Positions 19,062 through 28,379 of a stretch of 42,159 bases of DNA are shown piece after piece. This DNA is from Campylobacterales bacterium. Its GTDB lineage: Bacteria; Campylobacterota; Campylobacteria; Campylobacterales; Sulfurovaceae. The position numbers and the translations under genes are program-made. Positions within the stretch are counted from its first letter, which is position 1. Each line of letters starts with the position of its first letter. Under the pieces are notes generated by a model. It was not told the DNA's origin, did not search any database, and worked only from the letters and a program-made list of their open reading frames with translations. The stretch spans positions 1 through 42,159 of the forward strand of contig JAFGVX010000074.1 of assembly GCA_016937775.1 (NCBI GenBank). Direction: 5' to 3'.

Positions 19062-21180
19062 TTTTGTCTCTTTTTTGTAGGATTAAAAATGTTATAGAAA
19101 TTATACCGATAAGTGTTATCTCCCCGATAGAACTTAGTGCATTCACATCACTAAAAGCGAGTATCCCAAATCCTGCAAAGGTCGTGACGCAAGAGTAGGC
19201 AACAGCTTTAATCGATTGAGATATGTTTTGTTTTGAAAGGTATATCCCGTAATCAACTCCATAAATGGCAACAAAGAAGACAGCGAAAATATGCATAATG
19301 TTAAATGAGCTCTCAAGACTCAAAAAGAGCATCTCCATTGCCAACGGAAAGAGAATAAAATTGAGTGCGTATACTGCTCTTTTTTTTGTTACAAAGATAA
19401 TGAGCATAGAGATGAAAACAAGAGCCATAAAGAGAATGTTTCGCATTGAATCAAGTGATCTTAAAGCACTCTTTTTTAAAATTTTTGAGGCATCGATGAT
19501 CTTAATATCTTTGAAATTTTCCAATTTATCCTCATCCTTAGAATCTATATACCCTAAAGATATATACTCATTATCAGATTTGATGATTTCAACACCAAAT
19601 GATTCAAGTATTTCCATATCAAGAGTATAAGGTTTGAGGTTTTGTATCTCCTTATAGACCGTATCAAAAATACCCTCTCTAAAGCCTGCTTCAGAGGCAT
19701 ATTGTTTTATATAAGCACGTAGTTGTTTGAAGTCATAATGAGCCAACGCTTCTTTTCTTTTTTGAATTTCTTGATTACTTTTTGCAACATTAGATATTGT
19801 ATAGCTACTCGGCACACTCTTTTTGATCTCATCTGTTTTTGCAAGAAGGGCATCGATATTTTGTGCATAAATCAATATGGGTGTTTTGGTATTTAAGGAG
19901 ACATCTTGAAAAAGTGCCTCTTTTTTCAGTAGCTTTTCATTTTGATAATCAAGGTGCCTAAAATCTGTATCAAAATTCAATCGTGTGATTGTTACAGATA
20001 AAATCACAAGAGATATAGCAGCTATAAAAAAAGGAGGGATGACTCCTTGGAAATGAAAATTACCAGTACTGTTTTTTTTATAAAATTCAAATTTCGGGAA
20101 GATAAAAACAAAGATGCCATAGGAGATACTCAAAGAGATTGCAGCAAATATAGAGAGTTGTGATATAAGAGGGAAGTCAATAAAACCAAGCAGTAGCAGT
20201 CCTATTTCTGTTGTTAGGAAACCCCAAAATACCTCATAGTTGAATCTCTTATTTTTATAATCATCATTTAAAAAGAGCATAAAAAGATAATCTTCGGCTA
20301 TAGAGGCTATTCCTATACCAAAAGCAACAACGAGTATTGATACATCTTCAAAGAGTATTCTTGTAATCAAAATAGCCGAGAGCGCAGAGAGTATAAGTGT
20401 TGTAACACTAAAGAGTAGCATCGTGATATTTCGCATGAGCATAAAATAGACAAATATAATTATAATAACAGATATAAGAGTGATACTGTGAACATCTTGC
20501 TTAATATATGCAGAGTTTTCAACGCTATAAAAATTTGGACAAAAAACAACGGTATTTGGATACTCTTTCAGAATGGTTTCAACTTCATCTTGAAGTAAAG
20601 TCGAGTTTTCTATATCGCCGATATTGGGTTTGATTGATGCTATGAGGAGATAGCCTTTATCTCCCAAAGTAAGGTTTTCGCTTGTATTGCTTGAGAAATT
20701 AAGCCCTCCTAAACTAAAAAGTCCCATTGGGTCTGATCTATTGAGGGATGCATAAAGGGCATTTGAAGAGAGTTCTTGCGCTAAATTTTGTATCTTTTTC
20801 TCGACATCCTCTTGACTAATGGGTTGTGTTTTAAAATCAGCAAGATAATACCAGTTTTCTTCAATATAATCTAAAGCTTTTTGAGGGATGTCAGAGCCGT
20901 TGAAGTAGATATCAGTTATCTGTGACGCGTTCAAAAGCTTCTTTTTTATCGCATTTGCTTTTTTGAGCGAATCTTCGTTGACTCCCTTTATTAAGACAAA
21001 GAGTTTTTTTGATCCACCAAACAAATTATAATCATCTAATGCTTTGGTTGTTTCATCTTGCGGTAATGCTTTTGATATATCACTATCAGGAGGATATAAC
21101 CATAGGCTATAAGAGATAAAGATTATAAGTAAAGCACTAAAAAATAGGAAAAGTGCTCTATTAATGTGTTTTGATTTCAA
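19048..21180 (-). CDS. MMPL/RND-family exporter (ApeM-like)
   Basis: 710 aa with two multi-TM blocks each preceded by a large periplasmic domain; GIGIASIAEDYLFMLFLND and VAIYGVDYGIYLSKQ MMPL motifs. Confidence 0.85.
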   Translation of the reverse strand: MKSKHINRALFLFFSALLIIFISYSLWLYPPDSDISKALPQDETTKALDDYNLFGGSKKLFVLIKGVNEDSLKKANAIKKKLLNASQITDIYFNGSDIPQKALDYIEENWYYLADFKTQPISQEDVEKKIQNLAQELSSNALYASLNRSDPMGLFSLGGLNFSSNTSENLTLGDKGYLLIASIKPNIGDIENSTLLQDEVETILKEYPNTVVFCPNFYSVENSAYIKQDVHSITLISVIIIIFVYFMLMRNITMLLFSVTTLILSALSAILITRILFEDVSILVVAFGIGIASIAEDYLFMLFLNDDYKNKRFNYEVFWGFLTTEIGLLLLGFIDFPLISQLSIFAAISLSISYGIFVFIFPKFEFYKKNSTGNFHFQGVIPPFFIAAISLVILSVTITRLNFDTDFRHLDYQNEKLLKKEALFQDVSLNTKTPILIYAQNIDALLAKTDEIKKSVPSSYTISNVAKSNQEIQKRKEALAHYDFKQLRAYIKQYASEAGFREGIFDTVYKEIQNLKPYTLDMEILESFGVEIIKSDNEYISLGYIDSKDEDKLENFKDIKIIDASKILKKSALRSLDSMRNILFMALVFISMLIIFVTKKRAVYALNFILFPLAMEMLFLSLESSFNIMHIFAVFFVAIYGVDYGIYLSKQNISQSIKAVAYSCVTTFAGFGILAFSDVNALSSIGEITLIGIISITFLILQKRDKIANE

Positions 21181-21637
21181 TGATATCTCTATTTGTGAAA
21201 TATATAATCATACTTTCGATATCATCCTTTAGAAGAGTGATATCGATTTTAGATATCGCTTTTTTAACCCTATTTTTTGGCAAAAGTTCAAGTTTGCTTT
21301 GATTTTTTTTGACTGTAAAATTTTCCTCAAGAAGTCCAAGTTCTTTAGTGTTAATCGATTTGATCATCTCAAAATAGAGCTTTAAATCAAGCCTTTTTGA
21401 GAGATCAATCGTTTCTGTTTTATTTGTGTCAAAATCTTCTATAACTAAAGATGAATCCATTTTGGTCAATCTTTTGTTGATAGGGGATGTATAGAGTATC
21501 GAGGTTGAATCTTGTTTTATCTCTATACTTCCATCATAAATTGTTGTCTTATCAAGAGCATAAATATACCTCTTTTCCGTAAAAGAGTTACTATATGCTA
21601 TAGCAAAAAAAAGAGCAAAAAAGAGCAAAAAACGCAT
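21161..21637 (-). CDS. LolA-like periplasmic lipid/polyene carrier
   Basis: Signal peptide MRFLLFFALFFAIAYS, LolA-like beta-rich 158 aa; sits between the flavoprotein and MMPL as in aryl polyene clusters. Confidence 0.65.
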   Translation of the reverse strand: MRFLLFFALFFAIAYSNSFTEKRYIYALDKTTIYDGSIEIKQDSTSILYTSPINKRLTKMDSSLVIEDFDTNKTETIDLSKRLDLKLYFEMIKSINTKELGLLEENFTVKKNQSKLELLPKNRVKKAISKIDITLLKDDIESMIIYFTNRDIIEIKTH

Positions 21638-21643
21638 AGTGTC

Positions 21644-22876
21644 TTAGCTCGCTTGTTCTATCTGTCCGATAACTGCATTGAGCAAGTCTTTCGGATTTTT
21701 AACAAATAGGTTGTGATCATCCCAAACATATCCGCCAAGTATTGAGGATATTGATCTTTTGATCTTTTCTTGTTTAAATGGAGCAAAAAATACTTTTTGT
21801 AGCCTTCCATCATACCATGCGTTGACAAATTCTCTAAATACATTAATCCCTTTCATCATATAATCAACATACTCTACATTCCAATCAACATCTTCGCCTT
21901 TTAGTGTTTTATCGATAACCATTGCCGCTCGATCACCTGATTCAAGTGCTAGAGTTACGCCGGATGAAAAGACAGGATCAAGAAACTCTGTTGCATTGCC
22001 GACCAAACAGTAGTTTTTGCCATGCATTGCTTTTACATTCGCGCTATATCCATCTACTTTGCCCACGGGAACAACTTTTTTTGCATTGCTAAATCGCTCT
22101 TTTGCACCGGGAGTTTCGCTGATAATTTTATCAAAAAACTCTTCATTACTGAGCCCATATGAGTTAAAATAATCATTAGTGCAGACAACACCTACAGATG
22201 TTGTGCCGTCAGAGAAAGGAATCGTCCATATCCAACCATCATTGTTGCCGTGAATAAATATATAGATATATCCATCAGTTCCATCTTCGGGTCGTATATC
22301 CTCTTTTATCCTTGTAAAGACAGCATCTCTTATCTCAAGTTCGCTTGGAGCATCAAGATCAAGAAGTCTCGGCAATACTCTTCCGTATCCTGAAGCATCA
22401 ACGGTAAATTTTGTTTGAAATTCTATCTTATCACCATTTTTATCAATAGCCATGACTTTGGAGCTCTCAGGGTCAAAACCGACAACTTCCGTTTCTTTAT
22501 AGAGATTAGCACCAAATTTAACTGCTTCATCTAAAAGGAGTTGATCAAACTCCTCTCTTTTTACTTGATAAGAGCTTCCATATGTTTGACCTATGTTTTC
22601 ACTAAAATCGTATTTTTCCAGTTTATGATTCCCCTCAAAAGCAGCACCGTGCTTTATCATATATCCGGCATTTTTTACGGCATCTAGCATACCGTTTCTG
22701 CTTAAAAGTTCATTGCACCTTGGAAGTAGCGATTCACCGATAACAAATCTAGGAAATGGTGTTTTTTCAACTATGCTTACACTATATCCCTTTTGTGCCA
22801 ATGAGGCTGCGGCTATTGAGCCGGCAGGACCTGCACCTATAACGACCACATCTGAAGAAATTTCTCGCTTACTCAT
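21644..22876 (-). CDS. FAD-dependent oxidoreductase of the flavin-dependent halogenase superfamily
   Basis: VVIGAGPAGS; FPRFVIGESLLPR; AGYMIKHGAAF; GWIWTIP (WxWxIP motif). Confidence 0.8.
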   Translation of the reverse strand: MSKREISSDVVVIGAGPAGSIAAASLAQKGYSVSIVEKTPFPRFVIGESLLPRCNELLSRNGMLDAVKNAGYMIKHGAAFEGNHKLEKYDFSENIGQTYGSSYQVKREEFDQLLLDEAVKFGANLYKETEVVGFDPESSKVMAIDKNGDKIEFQTKFTVDASGYGRVLPRLLDLDAPSELEIRDAVFTRIKEDIRPEDGTDGYIYIFIHGNNDGWIWTIPFSDGTTSVGVVCTNDYFNSYGLSNEEFFDKIISETPGAKERFSNAKKVVPVGKVDGYSANVKAMHGKNYCLVGNATEFLDPVFSSGVTLALESGDRAAMVIDKTLKGEDVDWNVEYVDYMMKGINVFREFVNAWYDGRLQKVFFAPFKQEKIKRSISSILGGYVWDDHNLFVKNPKDLLNAVIGQIEQAS

Positions 22877-22917
22877 GTTTTATCCTTAAAATTTAAAGTA
22901 GCAATATTATATTGCTT

Positions 22918-23733
22918 TTATCTTAAGCTATCAATAGAAAAAGATAAATATTCTCTTTCCCCGATTCGACTTATTATAGCTATTTTCTTGCACTCTTTTT
23001 TTTCTAAACACTGCAAAGCTTGCAAGGAGCTATTTGAGCATAAATAGTAGGAATCTTTATCGTTTGATCTTATCTTTTCATCATCGATATAGATCGATCT
23101 GTTTTCTTCGATATGTTTGAGCGCATCTTCAATATTTTTATATCTTTGAGGTTCTTGCATAATAGCTTTTGCATTTTCTTTTTGTGTAGAGAGTCTAACC
23201 CAAAAGCTTCCCTCTTGAAGTTTTTTATTTGAAATTTCTATTTTTTCTTTAAATTTATCAAGTGGTAAGGCTATCTCATCTATACAGCCGATAAGTGCAG
23301 AACTGTTTTTTTTATTTTTGATATCAAAATATGCCCCATCAAGCGCTATACTAAATGGTGAGTGCCTATTGGATATCGTAAAATTTCCTCCGTGAAGTTG
23401 AAGAGATTGCGCAATATGATAATTGACCATATTGGTCGATGATGCGATAAAAGTAAATGGCATTGGAAGTAGAGAGTTGTTATGAACTTGGTCAAGCATA
23501 TCAATTGTTTCAGTAATGCAACCGTTACGAGTACCTATATGAAGGGCGCAATTTGATTCAATATTTTCAATATCATTCATATTATATACTCCGGCAAGTG
23601 CTAAGATGATATATCGATTGATTCTACGATATTTTTTCCCGTTTTTTAATTCAAGTTCTTTTTTTATCTCTTTTGTCGGTCTATTTTGATCTGTTAAGAA
23701 ATAAGAAAAGTCTTCAATATATATTGTTGTCAC
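22918..23733 (-). CDS. Second half-size KAS-like chain-length-factor protein lacking the active-site Cys
   Basis: PMPFTFIASSTNMVNYHIAQSLQLHGGNFTISN aligns with the KAS N-domain without Cys. GTG at 23733 after GGAGGGATTTG overlaps the KAS stop (GTGA), preferred over the 23802 ORF start. Confidence 0.68.
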   Translation of the reverse strand: MTTIYIEDFSYFLTDQNRPTKEIKKELELKNGKKYRRINRYIILALAGVYNMNDIENIESNCALHIGTRNGCITETIDMLDQVHNNSLLPMPFTFIASSTNMVNYHIAQSLQLHGGNFTISNRHSPFSIALDGAYFDIKNKKNSSALIGCIDEIALPLDKFKEKIEISNKKLQEGSFWVRLSTQKENAKAIMQEPQRYKNIEDALKHIEENRSIYIDDEKIRSNDKDSYYLCSNSSLQALQCLEKKECKKIAIISRIGEREYLSFSIDSLR

Positions 23734-24866
23734 CAAATCCCTCCATATCGTATCACAAGTACTGTTCCGTTGCCTCCAAAGCCAAAATGATTTACAAGAC
23801 AAACGCCTTGACTTTGAATTTTTATCTCTTCTAAATTCGGAGTAATATCGATTTCTTCATCCTTGGTTTTAAAACCAAATGTTTTAGGAATAAAACCCTC
23901 TTGGAGCGTAAAATATAAAATTGCTAATTCTAAAGTTCCGCATCCGCCAAGTGTATGCCCTACATAAGGTTTCAATGCAAGGATAGGCGGTATATTATTG
24001 AATAGCAATTTTAATCCATTGCCTTCAGCAAGATCGTTATTATAACTTCCCGTGGCATGTGCTTTTATAAATGTTATTTCATCTTTATAGATAGAGGCAT
24101 CTTTGAGTGCATTTTCTATGGTTTTTGCTATAAGAGTGCCTTCGATTTGATGAGAAGTCGGTGAGGATATGTCACAGGTATTGTCTCCTCCGCATATTTC
24201 AAAGAAAAAACCGTCATTCGCACCTATTTCCTCAATAAGCATCGCTGCACACCCCTCACCTAAGACGATGCCTTTTCGCTCTTTATCAAAAGGTCTACAT
24301 ATATCATCGCTTAAAAGCCCAAGTGTCTCAAAGCCCGACATCGTTAAAAGATTATAAAATTCAAAGCCTACAACGATAGCACGTTTAAATCTTTTACTCT
24401 GTAGCCCTCTTTGCGCATAAAGCAGAGCGCTTGCAGAAGAGGTGCAAGCTGTAAGAAAGAGTGTCACCTCACCCCCTATATTTAGATTTTTAGCTAATGT
24501 TTCACCAATTTTGCCATACCCGATAAACGGAAGCATATTTTCGTTGCTTTTTTTATATATCTCTTCAGAACAAGGAATGTTCATTGATGTTGAGCCTATA
24601 ATAAGGGCACATTCATCAAGCATATCTTGAGTAAGTTTTGCCTTCTTGATAAGTTGTTTTGTTATTTTTTGCAAAATGGCATCAAAATCCTCAGGATTAT
24701 CGATTTTATTTTGGAGTATTCTTTTATAATTTCTTTTTCTTGTTTCTCTTCCGAAAGGAAAAACTATAGGTGTTATATCCGGCTCTTTTTTTATATTTTG
24801 TATGATACTCTTTCGGTTATCTCCCAATGAGCAAACAGCTACCGCCTCTTTTATCCCCACTCGCAT
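23730..24866 (-). CDS. Beta-ketoacyl-ACP synthase (FabF/FabB-like)
   Basis: FLTACTSSASALLYAQ, IKAHATGSYNND, PYVGHTLGGCGTLELA triad motifs. Confidence 0.9.
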   Translation of the reverse strand: MRVGIKEAVAVCSLGDNRKSIIQNIKKEPDITPIVFPFGRETRKRNYKRILQNKIDNPEDFDAILQKITKQLIKKAKLTQDMLDECALIIGSTSMNIPCSEEIYKKSNENMLPFIGYGKIGETLAKNLNIGGEVTLFLTACTSSASALLYAQRGLQSKRFKRAIVVGFEFYNLLTMSGFETLGLLSDDICRPFDKERKGIVLGEGCAAMLIEEIGANDGFFFEICGGDNTCDISSPTSHQIEGTLIAKTIENALKDASIYKDEITFIKAHATGSYNNDLAEGNGLKLLFNNIPPILALKPYVGHTLGGCGTLELAILYFTLQEGFIPKTFGFKTKDEEIDITPNLEEIKIQSQGVCLVNHFGFGGNGTVLVIRYGGIW

Positions 24867-24871
24867 AACAT

Positions 24872-25141
24872 CTACTCCGGCTGAATATAATCAGCAAGAG
24901 CATTTATCGATGTAAACACTCTTCGCAATTCCTTGCTGTCGCTTAGATTGACATTATATGCTTTTTGTAACTCTATAGATATCTGTAGCGCATCTATAGA
25001 ATCAAGCCCCAAAACACTCTCATTGCCAAACATCACGTCATTATCCCCGACATCTTGTGTGTCAACATCTTTTTCGCAAGCATCGATTATCAGTTGTTTT
25101 AAATTCTCTTTTAATTTTTTGTCTTTTGAGCCTTTCATCAC
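24872..25141 (-). CDS. Acyl carrier protein
   Basis: LGLDSIDALQISIELQKAYN 4'-phosphopantetheine Ser motif. Confidence 0.88.
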   Translation of the reverse strand: MMKGSKDKKLKENLKQLIIDACEKDVDTQDVGDNDVMFGNESVLGLDSIDALQISIELQKAYNVNLSDSKELRRVFTSINALADYIQPE

Positions 25142-26310
25142 CCCTCCGTAACTTCTTTTTTAAGTTTATAGCTTGCCACCATCAAAGACATGCTACCAAA
25201 TAATGTAAGTGATATAATGGGCATTATTGTCTTTGATAAGTCTCCATTATATAGAAAAATAGCTAAAAATGCCTCTAGGGACCATGCCATCGGTGAGAGA
25301 TTTGTGATATATTGCATAAATTGTGGCATTATGAATATTGGCACCATTACGCCTCCGAGTGCTGCAAAAATTATATTGAGTAGTCCTCCAAGGCTAACAG
25401 CTTGTTCTGTTGTTTTTACAAAAGAAGATATTGCAAGCGCAAAAGATATAGAAGCAAAAGATATAAAAGAAGAAACAAGGATTAAAAGGGGCCAATCTTG
25501 TAAGTGTACCATTAATTTTTCACCTCCTAAAAGAGGCACTAGATATATTCCCATCAATACCATAAGAATCATCTGGATAGTGTTTATAATGTAATAAGGT
25601 ATGAGTTTTGAGAGCAGTAGTTCCCCAACAGAGATATTCATAACTGCCAATCGCGAAAGAGTCTCTTGTCTTCTTTCATTGATAAAAGTGTTTGAGATAG
25701 GAATTACGATGAAAAACATAGAAAATATAAGCCAAGCCGGAACGCTTTGTTGTACAGAAGAGGGGCGCTTTGTTTTTTTATCGGAATATCCGATATATTC
25801 TTCTCGGATAATATTTTTGTCCTTAAGTATCTCATTTTTATCTTCTATACTCAGCCAAGGGTTAAGCGAGGATATCTGTTTGTTTGTTTCATATTGCATC
25901 GCTATCTTATAGATATTTTCACGGAATAAGAGCGCAATGTCCGGAGATACTTTCGGTGAGAGATAAAGTGTAATTTTAGGAGTATCTTTTTGCTCTTCTA
26001 TGTAAATTCCCAAGAGGATATCATTAGCATCCATCTGCTTTTTGATATTCGCGTCTTGTGTAGTGCTAAGCTCAAAACTGTTTGATTTTTTGAGTGCTTG
26101 CGTAATCGTATCTGTAAGTTCACTTTTTTCTTGAGCGTAAAGGATTGTTTTAAAAGAGATATTTTTGTGTTCAGAAAATGCATCTTGCATCGCAAGACTC
26201 ATAATCAATATAAAAGCTACAGGCATCACAAAGAGTACTAAGAGCGTATGGATATCCCTACTCATAAGAATAAACTCTTTTTTAATATTTGCAAGATACC
26301 TTTTTAACAT
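25138..26310 (-). CDS. ABC-2 type transporter permease
   Basis: N-terminal TM, long extracytoplasmic domain, C-terminal TM bundle; overlaps the ABC ATPase gene. Confidence 0.88.
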   Translation of the reverse strand: MLKRYLANIKKEFILMSRDIHTLLVLFVMPVAFILIMSLAMQDAFSEHKNISFKTILYAQEKSELTDTITQALKKSNSFELSTTQDANIKKQMDANDILLGIYIEEQKDTPKITLYLSPKVSPDIALLFRENIYKIAMQYETNKQISSLNPWLSIEDKNEILKDKNIIREEYIGYSDKKTKRPSSVQQSVPAWLIFSMFFIVIPISNTFINERRQETLSRLAVMNISVGELLLSKLIPYYIINTIQMILMVLMGIYLVPLLGGEKLMVHLQDWPLLILVSSFISFASISFALAISSFVKTTEQAVSLGGLLNIIFAALGGVMVPIFIMPQFMQYITNLSPMAWSLEAFLAIFLYNGDLSKTIMPIISLTLFGSMSLMVASYKLKKEVTEG

Positions 26311-27191
26311 AGATGTTCTTTCTCTAAAATATTGAGGAATTGCTCTAGGGAGTTTCCGCCTCCGTACATAATCTCTTCTATTTTATTGTCTTTGAGGTTT
26401 TCCAAAAGAAAAGGAAGTTCAGTTTTGAGATTGGCACTTGTGATATATATATAATTTTTTTGATTCCATTTACTTTCTTTAAGCTCAAGAGGTTTAGCAA
26501 GTCTTATCTCAGCAGTTTTAAAATCTTTAAGTAACTCGGAAGTGTTCCCTTGTGCCAATATTTTCCCACATTCAAGAATGATAAGCGCGTCGCAAATTTT
26601 TTCTACCTCTTCAAGATAGTGTGATGTATAAATAATAGTGACATTTTCTTTTTTTACAATCATCTCAAGCGCATTTAATATGATTTTTTTTGTTTGTGGA
26701 TCGACGCCGACTGTTGGTTCATCCAAAAAGAGTATTTCAGGATTACCGAGTAGACCGATGGCAAGATTGAGCCTTTTTTGCATACCACCTGAATATTTTG
26801 AAGCGATTATGTTAATTTGTTCATCAAGATCAACAATATTAACAACTCTTGTTATCTCGGAGTCAAGATGTTGACCGCTCAGCCCTAATATTGCACCGAA
26901 ATATCGAAGATTTTCCAATCCACTAAGATCAAAGTAGATCGCTGATTTTTGAGGTACATATCCTATCTTCGCGCGCACGAGATTTTTTTGTTGAGATGTC
27001 ATAAATTCATCAATCTTTACATATCCGCTATCTTCACTCAGCAGACCACACATAATCTTCATAAGAGTAGTTTTGCCGGCTCCGTTTCTTCCTATAAGGC
27101 CACAGATGGAGCCTTTGTCAACAGAAAAAGAGAGAGTGTCTATAACCTTTTTGTCGCCGAATGTTTTGGTAAGTTCTTTAACAACAATCAA
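26304..27191 (-). CDS. ABC transporter ATP-binding protein
   Basis: Walker A GRNGAGKTTLMK, signature SGGMQKRL, Walker B EILFLDEPTVG. Confidence 0.95.
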   Translation of the reverse strand: MIVVKELTKTFGDKKVIDTLSFSVDKGSICGLIGRNGAGKTTLMKIMCGLLSEDSGYVKIDEFMTSQQKNLVRAKIGYVPQKSAIYFDLSGLENLRYFGAILGLSGQHLDSEITRVVNIVDLDEQINIIASKYSGGMQKRLNLAIGLLGNPEILFLDEPTVGVDPQTKKIILNALEMIVKKENVTIIYTSHYLEEVEKICDALIILECGKILAQGNTSELLKDFKTAEIRLAKPLELKESKWNQKNYIYITSANLKTELPFLLENLKDNKIEEIMYGGGNSLEQFLNILEKEHLC

Positions 27192-27205
27192 GTCCTAATA
27201 CCGGT

Positions 27206-27457
27206 CTATGAATTTTTTTGGTTAATGAAGTCTGTCAATGTTTTTATGGAAGCAAAAACTTCTCTTGACTCTCCTGCATTATCTATCTTGATGCCGTATT
27301 GATTGTCTAGAAATATGATCAACTCAATGGCATCAACAGAATCCAACCCTAATCCTTCGTTGAACAATGGCGCATCATTTTCTATCTCATCGGCTGTTAT
27401 ATCTTCAAGATTCAAAGCCTCTATAATTTTTTGTTTTACTTCTTCATATGTTGTCAT
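27206..27457 (-). CDS. Acyl carrier protein
   Basis: NEGLGLDSVDAIELIIFLDNQYG Ser motif. Confidence 0.88.
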   Translation of the reverse strand: MTTYEEVKQKIIEALNLEDITADEIENDAPLFNEGLGLDSVDAIELIIFLDNQYGIKIDNAGESREVFASIKTLTDFINQKNS

Positions 27458-27527
27458 TCAAATTATCCACTCTTTTTTTGTTTTGGCATTATAACTTAAA
27501 ATATCTTTTTGGTGGTTAATTTTAAGC

Positions 27528-27533
27528 TATAAT
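27528..27533 (+). promoter_or_regulatory. TATAAT -10 box immediately upstream of the deacetylase start
   Basis: TATAAT ending 6 nt before ATG 27540; no Shine-Dalgarno between. Confidence 0.5.
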
Positions 27534-27539
27534 TATGCC

Positions 27540-28379
27540 ATGAAAGATGTGAATTTTTTGACATTTGATATTGAAGAGTGGTTTCATGCGAACTATAAAG
27601 GCATAGAAGGCTTACAATTTTGCGCAAAAGATACAAATTTAGAGCGTAATGTAGATATTCTCATCGGGATGTGTGCTCGTTACAATACGCAAGCGACCTG
27701 TTTTATACTCGGTGATGTAGCAGAGCAGAAACCGCAAATTGTAAAAAAACTTCATAGCGCAGGGCATGAGGTAGCCTCACACGGTTCTTCACACAAAATA
27801 ATCTCCACTATGAGTTCAAAAGAATTTGAGGAAGATTTATATAAATCAGTTGACACTTTAGAGCAGATAACAGGCGAGAAAGTCCTTGGATTTAGGGCAC
27901 CTTCATGGTCTGTTAATGCCACATCTTTAGAGTGGTTTTATGGGGTGCTTTCAAAACAGGGATTGCGTTACTCTTCATCTGTATTTCCTGCGAAACATCC
28001 GATGTTTGGAATCGCAAATTTTCCTAAAGAGCCTTCATACCCCAATAAGTATGGGATTATGGAAATACCGCAAGCAATTACCGATATCATTGGATTTAAA
28101 AGCGGTTATGCAGGCGGTGCTTTTTTGAGACTATTTCCAAATTGGTTCATTAAGAGAAATATTGATAACGCCAATAGAAAAAATCGCCCGGTTTTTTTAT
28201 ATCTTCATCCAAGAGAGATAGACGCTGATGAGAAGCGACTCGAATTGAGTCTAATTGATAAGTTTTTTCATTATTATGGAGTGAGTGGATGTCAAAATAA
28301 ATTTGAGGATTTGTTAGCGCAATATAGTGATACATTTATGAGGATGGATGCTTTCGAGGCAATGTACCGCACGAGTTAA
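27540..28379 (+). CDS. Polysaccharide deacetylase (XrtA-associated/DUF3473-like NodB family)
   Basis: NFLTFDIEEWFHANY, ATCFILGDVAEQKP, HEVASHGSSHK, GFRAPSWSVN, FLYLHPREID. Confidence 0.9.
   Translation: MKDVNFLTFDIEEWFHANYKGIEGLQFCAKDTNLERNVDILIGMCARYNTQATCFILGDVAEQKPQIVKKLHSAGHEVASHGSSHKIISTMSSKEFEEDLYKSVDTLEQITGEKVLGFRAPSWSVNATSLEWFYGVLSKQGLRYSSSVFPAKHPMFGIANFPKEPSYPNKYGIMEIPQAITDIIGFKSGYAGGAFLRLFPNWFIKRNIDNANRKNRPVFLYLHPREIDADEKRLELSLIDKFFHYYGVSGCQNKFEDLLAQYSDTFMRMDAFEAMYRTS

Noticed and set aside
21600-21640. Repeated aaaaaagagcaaaaaagagc
   Set aside because: It is the codon repeat of the LolA-like signal peptide (LLFFALFFA), not a separate element.
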